Shown here: positions 58,261 to 64,000 of the stretch, in pieces | How the letters are laid out: each line of letters begins with the position of its first letter | Numbering within the stretch: position 1 is the first letter of the stretch | Assembly: GCA_033344775.1 (NCBI GenBank) | Contig: JAWPMT010000007.1 | Coordinates: forward strand, 677,843-741,842 | Direction: 5' to 3' | Source: Cytophagales bacterium | Lineage (GTDB): Bacteria; Bacteroidota; Bacteroidia; Cytophagales; Cyclobacteriaceae | Length of the DNA stretch: 64,000 bases | Program-made: the position numbers and the translations under genes | Notes under the pieces: model-generated | What the model saw: only the letters and a program-made list of their open reading frames with translations | Database searches by the model: none | Told to the model about the DNA's origin: nothing

Positions 58261-59480
58261 GAAAAGTAGTCATAGTATTCATCATCATGATGCCTCTTCT
58301 GGCGGTCTGTCAGGTTGAGCCCTATCTGACCCTTGCGGCTGAGAATAATCCGGGATTGAAAGCGAAATTCAATGAGTATCTCGCAACAATGGAGCGAATT
58401 CCACAGGCACAAACCTTACCTGATCCGCAGGTTACTTTCGGGTTATTTGTCCAGCCTGTGGAAACAAGGGTTGGTCCTCAACGAGCTAGTCTGGCCGTCA
58501 GTCAGGCGTTTCCCTGGTTTGGGACTTTGAAAGCTCAGGGCGCAGTGGCCACACAAATGGCCGATGCCAAGCTTAAGCTATTTGAGGATGCGAAATTGCA
58601 GCTATTCAGTGAAGTACGGATGGCCTACGATCAACTGTACTTACTGGATCGATCTATTGCGCTCACGAACGAGAATCTGGATCTGTTAAGTTCTTTCAAG
58701 GAACTGGCCAGGGTGAATTTCGAGAGTGGAAAAACCGGATTTGTCAATGTGCTTCGGGTAGAGATGGAGGAAAAAGAACTCCAGACTCAGCTTGCCTATT
58801 GGGAAGACAGTCGGACCACCGCCAAGGTTGCGTTTGAGAAGTTGCTGAATGCTCCTGTGGAGGCGATTCAATTTGGCGATTCCCTTGAGATCATCGAATT
58901 GACCTTAGATAAGCAAGTGCTCTACGATAGCATCATCATTGCAAATCCTAAACTTCAGAGTATTCGATCCATGGTCCGGTCGAAAGAAGAACTCTTGAAA
59001 GTGACGGAACTGAATGGTAAGCCGTCCTTTACCCTTGGAGCCAGCTATGTCAATATCAGTGAACGTTCAGGGGTGGAACTTCCCGACAATGGTCAAGACG
59101 CGGTTGTATTTCCTCAGGTGGGTTTGAAAATTCCGATCTATCGAAAGAAATACAAAGCGCAGGAAACTCAGGTCACTCTTGAAAAGGAAGGGCTTGAATA
59201 CCAAATCGAGGAGCAGAATAATCGGTTAGTCACTGCCCTGGAAGGGTTCATTCGTGATCACCTGGATGCAAAGCGCCGGGTAGTGCTTTATGAGAACCTC
59301 CACGACCTGGCTGGTCGCTCCTTGTCACTGTTGCAAACAGAGTTCACGACGGGAACAGCAGACTTTGAGGAGGTCTTGCGCATGGAGCGGAAGCTCCTGA
59401 CCTATCAATTGGAAATTGAGAGAGCACGAGTAGAAACCAACCGTGCGATTTATCAAATCAATTACATCATCGGAAAATGA
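58257..59480 (+). CDS. TolC-family outer-membrane efflux protein
   Basis: About 407 residues from the ATG at 58257, with signal peptide MRKVVIVFIIMMPLLAVC. The mature part shows the long alpha-helical pattern of TolC/CzcC proteins, with repeats beginning LPDPQVTFGLFVQPV and FTLGASYVNISER. It forms the outer-membrane channel of the tripartite efflux pump. Its stop overlaps the start of the adaptor gene by four bases. A GTG-type or ATG extension at 58221 lies inside CusA and was rejected. Confidence 0.9.
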   Translation: MRKVVIVFIIMMPLLAVCQVEPYLTLAAENNPGLKAKFNEYLATMERIPQAQTLPDPQVTFGLFVQPVETRVGPQRASLAVSQAFPWFGTLKAQGAVATQMADAKLKLFEDAKLQLFSEVRMAYDQLYLLDRSIALTNENLDLLSSFKELARVNFESGKTGFVNVLRVEMEEKELQTQLAYWEDSRTTAKVAFEKLLNAPVEAIQFGDSLEIIELTLDKQVLYDSIIIANPKLQSIRSMVRSKEELLKVTELNGKPSFTLGASYVNISERSGVELPDNGQDAVVFPQVGLKIPIYRKKYKAQETQVTLEKEGLEYQIEEQNNRLVTALEGFIRDHLDAKRRVVLYENLHDLAGRSLSLLQTEFTTGTADFEEVLRMERKLLTYQLEIERARVETNRAIYQINYIIGK

Positions 59481-61279
59481 AAAAGATCAATATAAAACAA
59501 GTACTTATTGGGGTAGCATTGCTGGTTATTGGCGTGTTCCTCGGTGGCGTATTCTTTGGCGGATCTGGTAATTCCATGGCTCATGAAGGACATGAGCACG
59601 AAACCATGGCCGAAGTGTGGACTTGCAGCATGCACCCACAGGTGCGTGAAGATGGTCCTGGGAGTTGTCCTTTCTGCGGAATGGACCTGATACCGCTCTC
59701 CTCCAACGAGCAGGAAGCGGTGAACCTGGACGAGGTACAAATGACGGAAGCTGCGATGATGATGGCTTCCATCCAGACTGTGAAGGTGACAAAATCCACT
59801 CCGAAGAAGCAGGTTTATCTTCCTGGGAAGATCGAAGCAGACGAAAGGAGTATTGCCAAAGTCACGGCACATTTTGATGGTCGTGTTGAAAAGCTTTATG
59901 CAGACTTTACCGGGCAGTACATCCGTCAGGGTCAACGCCTGGCGACCATGTACTCACCGGACCTGGTAACTGCGCAAAAGGAGCTATTTGAAGCATTGAA
60001 GTTCAAGGAATCAAACCCTTCGTTCTATCAGGCGGCCATTCAGAAACTGAAACTGTGGGAGCTTACTGAATCGCAGATTGAAGCGATCATTGAAAAAGGA
60101 GAACCCCAATTCTACTTTGATGTGTACGCTCCTCGATCAGGAACAATCATGACCCGAAATGTGAGTCAGGGCGAACATGTGATGGATGGAAGTGTCCTTT
60201 TTGAGATTGCCAACCTGAACAGGTTGTGGGTGTTGTTTGATGCCTATGAAAGTGATCTGCCCTGGATCAGCACGGGAGACTCTATATCGTTTAAAGTGCA
60301 GTCCATTCCTGGACAAACCTTTGAAAGTGTGGTGACCTTCATTGATCCGGTGGTCAACAAGCAAACGAGAACCGCTTCGGTACGCACAGAGATCGGGAAT
60401 ACTGACAATTTGCTTAAGCCTGAAATGTTTGTGGAAGGAGCAGTGGAGGCAGGCCTGACTATGGGAGAGGCGGCCGTATTGGTACCAAAATCGGCTATTC
60501 TCTGGACTGGAAAAAGGGCTGTCGCGTATGTGAAGCGTCCGAACTACAGTCAACCTACTTTTCAATTCAGAGAGGTGGAACTAGGCCCTGATGCCGGAGA
60601 CTACTATGTGGTGAATGCCGGACTGGAGGAAGATGAAGAAGTGGCTGCTAATGGTGTTTTCAAGATTGATGCAGCGGCTCAACTTCAGGGAAAGACCTCC
60701 ATGATGAATCGCCAGACGGCCAGTCCCATGGGCGGCAAATCATCTACTGGTCATGATCATGGCGGAATGGAAGATCACTCTGGTCATGAAATGAGTCATC
60801 CTGAAGTGAACATTTCCGGAAACCTCTATGAAGTGAGTGCGGCATTTCGCGATCAGTTGAAGGCTGTTTTCGAGACCTATCTGCCGCTAAAAGATGCCCT
60901 AGTAGAAACAGATGCCTCCACGGCCAAAGAAAAGGCGGAGCCGCTTCTGGCCTCTATCAATGCCGTGGATATGTCGCTGGTGAAAGGTGATGCGCACGTC
61001 GAGTGGATGAAAGATCTGAGCGTGCTTAAGACTACTGCGGAAATGATCGTGTCGGAATCTGACGTTGAGAAAATCCGAACCACACTTTCGCCACTCAGTG
61101 ACCAGCTGTACCAAACCCTGATCAAGTTTCAGGTAGAAACCGGAGGATTTCGCCAGTACTGCCCAATGGCCTTTGATTTCAAAGGCGCTTTCTGGCTTAG
61201 TGATTCGGACGAAGTACTCAACCCTTATTTCGGAGATGAAATGCTCACCTGTGGCAACGTCGAAGAAGAATTAAAATGA
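59477..61279 (+). CDS. CusB-type periplasmic adaptor with heavy-metal-binding domain
   Basis: A 600-residue adaptor (membrane fusion protein). The order is an N-terminal anchor, an HMBD/YHS-like domain with TCSMHPQV and GSCPFCGMDLIPL (about 52-75), the HlyD-like barrel and hairpin (about 100-400), a His-rich linker, and a C-terminal DUF3347 domain (about 435-600, with YLPLKDALV and MTCG-like end). HMBD and DUF3347 probably bind copper and pass it to the pump. It bridges the RND transporter and the TolC-like channel. Confidence 0.93.
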   Translation: MKKINIKQVLIGVALLVIGVFLGGVFFGGSGNSMAHEGHEHETMAEVWTCSMHPQVREDGPGSCPFCGMDLIPLSSNEQEAVNLDEVQMTEAAMMMASIQTVKVTKSTPKKQVYLPGKIEADERSIAKVTAHFDGRVEKLYADFTGQYIRQGQRLATMYSPDLVTAQKELFEALKFKESNPSFYQAAIQKLKLWELTESQIEAIIEKGEPQFYFDVYAPRSGTIMTRNVSQGEHVMDGSVLFEIANLNRLWVLFDAYESDLPWISTGDSISFKVQSIPGQTFESVVTFIDPVVNKQTRTASVRTEIGNTDNLLKPEMFVEGAVEAGLTMGEAAVLVPKSAILWTGKRAVAYVKRPNYSQPTFQFREVELGPDAGDYYVVNAGLEEDEEVAANGVFKIDAAAQLQGKTSMMNRQTASPMGGKSSTGHDHGGMEDHSGHEMSHPEVNISGNLYEVSAAFRDQLKAVFETYLPLKDALVETDASTAKEKAEPLLASINAVDMSLVKGDAHVEWMKDLSVLKTTAEMIVSESDVEKIRTTLSPLSDQLYQTLIKFQVETGGFRQYCPMAFDFKGAFWLSDSDEVLNPYFGDEMLTCGNVEEELK

Positions 61280-61304
61280 CCCTCAACCCTAAGAAATTAT
61301 AAAC

Positions 61305-61880
61305 ATGAAAAATCTAACATTCCTTTTGATCCTGGTGATCCTTGGAGCTTGCTCAGCTCCTGAAAATAAATCTGAAGACCATAGCGGACATGAAAGTCAT
61401 GCTGCTGCAAGTTCAGAAAAACCCAAGTCCAAGAGTCCGGCAAAGATGGCCATGAACAATGTGGGTAAAAACCACGTGCATATCGAATATCACTCACCAA
61501 GCAAGCGTGGACGTCAAATCTTCGGTGGTCTGGTAGCCTATGGTGAAGTTTGGGTGACGGGTGCGCACAATGCAACCTCTATTCGCTTCTCTAAGGATGT
61601 CGAAATTGGAGGCACACAAATACCGATAGGAAAGTATGCGCTCTTTACCATTCCTGGTGAAGAAGAGTGGACCGTGATCATCAACAAAAACTGGGAGCAG
61701 CACTTAGCCGATGATTACGATCAGGCTGAAGATGTGGTGAGATTTCAGGTGACTCCAAAGAAGCTGGATCAACCAATGGAGTCATTGACCTATTTGGTAG
61801 AGCCTGTTGATGAAGCAACCGGTACCATCACCATTTCCTGGGATGATGTGGCAATCAGTTTTGAAGTAAAGAATAGCTGA
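61305..61880 (+). CDS. DUF2911 lipoprotein with His-rich linker
   Basis: A 191-residue lipoprotein with a signal ending in LGAC. A His-rich segment (DHSGHESHAA) follows, then a DUF2911 domain (about 45-190) with VGKNHVHIEYHSPSKRGRQIFG and GVWVTGAHNAT-type motifs. DUF2911 is of unknown function and often sits near metal-resistance genes. The His-rich stretch could bind copper or zinc. It follows the adaptor gene by 26 bases. Confidence 0.85.
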   Translation: MKNLTFLLILVILGACSAPENKSEDHSGHESHAAASSEKPKSKSPAKMAMNNVGKNHVHIEYHSPSKRGRQIFGGLVAYGEVWVTGAHNATSIRFSKDVEIGGTQIPIGKYALFTIPGEEEWTVIINKNWEQHLADDYDQAEDVVRFQVTPKKLDQPMESLTYLVEPVDEATGTITISWDDVAISFEVKNS

Positions 61881-63085
61881 TGAAAGGGGCATACATCTTT
61901 TTATTCCTTTTGATCCTCGGGTGTACCCAGGGACCAAAGGAGCAAGATCCTGAGGTAAAGCAGGAATTGGCTGCCGTGACCTCACCGGCAGTAGGTAATA
62001 GCTCATTGCCTTATTTGATCTCTGGTGATGATGGTGAGTTGTATTTATCCTGGGTAGAGCAATTGGGAGATACCGCGCTTCTGAAATACACGAAATGGGA
62101 AGGAAATAACTGGTCTTCTACCGAGGACATTGCTTCTGGTACGGATTGGTTTGTCAATTGGGCTGATTATCCCATGTTGGCCGCTAGTAAGGATGGAGGA
62201 ATGGTCGCGCATTATCTAGCGAAAAATTCTGGAGGCACCTATTCTTATGATGTGAACATTACAAGAAGGGTAGACAATTCCTGGACTTCTGCATTAATTC
62301 CTCATCAGGACAGCACACCAACGGAACACGGATTTGCAACGATGATCCCCACGGCAAGCAATGGATTTCAACTGGCCTGGCTGGATGGCAGAAACACTTC
62401 CGGAGGTCATGGTGAACACCAGGGAGCTATGACAATAAGAGCTGCCATGCTGGATGATCAGGGAGCGATTTCTAACGAAGTGGAGTTGGACAATCGTGTT
62501 TGTGATTGCTGTCAAACCGGTGGTGCTATGACCGCAAATGGACCGGTTATAGTTTATCGTGATCGCTCTGAAATGGAAGTTCGAGACATGTCTATTGTTA
62601 GACTGGTAGACGGAGAATGGACTGCACCTCAAACGATCTATGCCGACAATTGGAAGATTGAAGGCTGTCCGGTCAATGGACCCAGAGCCGATGCGGTGGG
62701 TAACACCTTGGCGGTAGCCTGGTTTGCCGCTCCTAATAAGCAACCGCAAGTAAAATTGATCTTCTCGGAGGATGGAGGCGCAAGCTTTGGTAATCCAGTA
62801 ACCATTGATAATCAAATGCCTCTGGGACGTGTAGATGTTGTGATGATCGATGAAGAGAAAGCCATGGTCAGCTGGCTAGGTCGTGAAGGGGAAAACAGTG
62901 TCATTAAAGCCAGGATCGTGAGTAAGACTGGACGCGCAGAACCTGCTATGACCATTGCCCAAAGCAATGAGTCTCGTGGCAGCGGCTTCCCTCAGATGGC
63001 TTATCACAACGGTGAAATGTGGTTTGCCTGGGCTGATCTTGCAGAAGATAGTAACTCGGTGAAGGTGGCTAAGATGGGGATGTGA
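61880..63085 (+). CDS. Sialidase/BNR-like repeat lipoprotein
   Basis: A 401-residue lipoprotein (signal ending LILGC). The mature part has beta-propeller-like repeats with GGASFGNPVTI and related Asp-box-like turns, as in the exo-alpha-sialidase-like superfamily. A CDCCQTGGA motif (about residue 205) is conserved in related proteins and gives a possible metal or cofactor site. A sialidase role is not shown: no catalytic Arg triad is evident. Its start overlaps the previous stop (TGATG). Confidence 0.78.
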   Translation: MKGAYIFLFLLILGCTQGPKEQDPEVKQELAAVTSPAVGNSSLPYLISGDDGELYLSWVEQLGDTALLKYTKWEGNNWSSTEDIASGTDWFVNWADYPMLAASKDGGMVAHYLAKNSGGTYSYDVNITRRVDNSWTSALIPHQDSTPTEHGFATMIPTASNGFQLAWLDGRNTSGGHGEHQGAMTIRAAMLDDQGAISNEVELDNRVCDCCQTGGAMTANGPVIVYRDRSEMEVRDMSIVRLVDGEWTAPQTIYADNWKIEGCPVNGPRADAVGNTLAVAWFAAPNKQPQVKLIFSEDGGASFGNPVTIDNQMPLGRVDVVMIDEEKAMVSWLGREGENSVIKARIVSKTGRAEPAMTIAQSNESRGSGFPQMAYHNGEMWFAWADLAEDSNSVKVAKMGM

Positions 63086-63117
63086 CGTTTTAAATTGTGA
63101 TGTAAAACCAACTTTTC

Positions 63118-64000
63118 ATGAAATTCCTAGCTGCTATTTTATCGGTATTGCTTTTTGTAAGTTGTCGTACTGACTTGAAAGTTGCAGAGCATTTCAATAC
63201 CCACATCAAAGGACTCACATTTACAGGTCCTGGTCGTGGGCCGTATGATTCAACAGCTTTTGTCAATATGGCGGGAATCAATGGGAACTTTGTAGCCCTT
63301 GTGCCTGAGGCTACTGTTTATCGTCAAACTTTACAAGTCAAATACAGTTTTCAACGGCAATGGTACGGTGAAACCAAGCAGGCCGTTTATGAGGGTATCG
63401 GACTGGCAAGGAAACATGGACTGAAGATCATGTTAAAGCCTCATTTGGCCGTAGGTTGGGACATGACTGGTTGGGAGGAGCCTGAGGTCAATTTGGAAGA
63501 TAGTGTTTCGAGAATGCAATATGCGAGGAGTGCAAGGCAGTTCTTATCAAGTCAGGAAAGTAAGGTAGAAGGGAACAGTAGCTGGAGAGGAGATTTTGCA
63601 GTAAAAACAGAGGAAGATTGGCAGGTCTTTGAGAAGGGATATATTGACTTCATACTTGACTATGCCCGGATTGCTGACTCACTGGATGTTGAATTATTTT
63701 GTGTAGGTACTGAGCTTAAGCGCGTGGCATTAGAACGGCCTGACTTTTTCCGAAAGTTGGCGAAACAAGTCCGGGAAGTCTATGATGGACCAATAATTTA
63801 TGCCGCAAATTGGGACAGTTACGACAAGATCAAGTTTTGGAATTCTTTCGATTATATCGGTGTGGATGCCTATTTCCCTTTGAGCAATGAGCGTTTGCCA
63901 TCCAAAGAGGCGTTGATAAAATCTTGGGAAAGGATCTCTTCAGAGCTTGAGAAAATTTCATCATCACACCAACGGGGTATTATCCTTACGGAATGGGGTT
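63118..64000 (+). CDS. GH113-like glycoside hydrolase lipoprotein, truncated
   Basis: About 294 codons are visible and the gene runs off the right edge. A lipoprotein signal (MKFLAAILSVLLFVSC) precedes a TIM-barrel-like domain. The motif FCVGTELKRVA places a Glu in the acid/base position, and ILTEWG at the end would be the nucleophile Glu in GH113-type mannanases. The substrate is probably a beta-mannan or related glycan, but other GH families share this pattern. It follows the BNR-like gene by 32 bases. Confidence 0.75.
   Translation, partial: MKFLAAILSVLLFVSCRTDLKVAEHFNTHIKGLTFTGPGRGPYDSTAFVNMAGINGNFVALVPEATVYRQTLQVKYSFQRQWYGETKQAVYEGIGLARKHGLKIMLKPHLAVGWDMTGWEEPEVNLEDSVSRMQYARSARQFLSSQESKVEGNSSWRGDFAVKTEEDWQVFEKGYIDFILDYARIADSLDVELFCVGTELKRVALERPDFFRKLAKQVREVYDGPIIYAANWDSYDKIKFWNSFDYIGVDAYFPLSNERLPSKEALIKSWERISSELEKISSSHQRGIILTEWG

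Noticed and set aside
1-64000. tRNA, rRNA, insertion sequences, prophage genes or a CRISPR array
   Set aside because: None was found by reading; no transposase or integrase signature, no regular repeat-spacer pattern and no T-loop-type sequence in intergenic regions.

Overview
The window looks like a chromosomal segment from a free-living, probably marine member of the Bacteroidota (Cytophagales-like). The evidence is the gene content: PepSY-like (DUF2874-type) proteins, HYC_CC_PP, DUF4396, DUF2911 and DUF2141 families and a GH113-like lipoprotein. Shine-Dalgarno sequences are weak and base composition is moderate. I saw no tRNA, rRNA, insertion sequence or CRISPR array.

The dominant signal is regulatory. 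Twenty copies of one bipartite promoter-like motif, GTGAC(T/C)T-N13/14-(C/A/G)GTCTAA, lie 8 to 126 bases before start codons between 0.9 and 48.9 kb, always pointing at the gene. One further copy fronts a noncoding, terminator-ended transcript. The motif resembles an ECF sigma-factor promoter (compare the GGAACTT -35 of RpoE-type promoters). Two paralogous ECF sigma factors lie in the window, at the left edge and at 45.3 kb. The genes behind the motif look like a general or envelope stress regulon: GroES-GroEL, Hsp20, tandem universal stress proteins, CorA, CorC-like, Ca/Na antiporter, KefB-like and MscS-like proteins, L,D-transpeptidase and M15 peptidase, PPK2, PepSY-like secreted proteins, duplicated lipoproteins and tiny unknown proteins.

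Layout. 0-4.4 kb: ECF sigma factor, then an operon of a small protein, an RsbS-like STAS protein, an RsbT/RsbX-like fusion, a NarL-type histidine kinase and its response regulator. 4.5-10.1 kb: a tightly overlapping four-gene metabolic operon (threonine-synthase-like PLP enzyme, DUF1611/DgcN-like protein, PP-loop/creatininase fusion, dipeptide-epimerase/DgcA-like enzyme). 10.2-13.3 kb: chaperones and a CutA-like protein. 13.4-17.1 kb: an AT-richer two-gene putative restriction-modification unit. 17.2-20.9 kb: RadC-like, MarC, DUF2141, PepSY-like and CorA. 21-40 kb: the core stress island. 40.6-43.9 kb: an exported caspase-like protein and an exported papain-like protease. 44-49.8 kb: lipoprotein, second ECF sigma with a small acidic partner, PepSY-like protein, possible sRNA or leader, MgtE and very small genes. 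49.8-51.7 kb: a P-loop protein with isoaspartyl peptidase. 52.6-61.3 kb: a copper/heavy-metal resistance locus (HMA-AraC regulator, DUF4396, HYC_CC_PP, CusA/TolC/CusB-like efflux). 61.3-64 kb: three lipoproteins, the last cut by the window edge.

How the parts may work together (inference): a partner-switching module and two-component pair sense stress, and an ECF sigma factor reads the repeated promoter to deploy folding, ion-homeostasis and cell-wall functions. The signalling operon itself carries the same promoter, which implies feedback.
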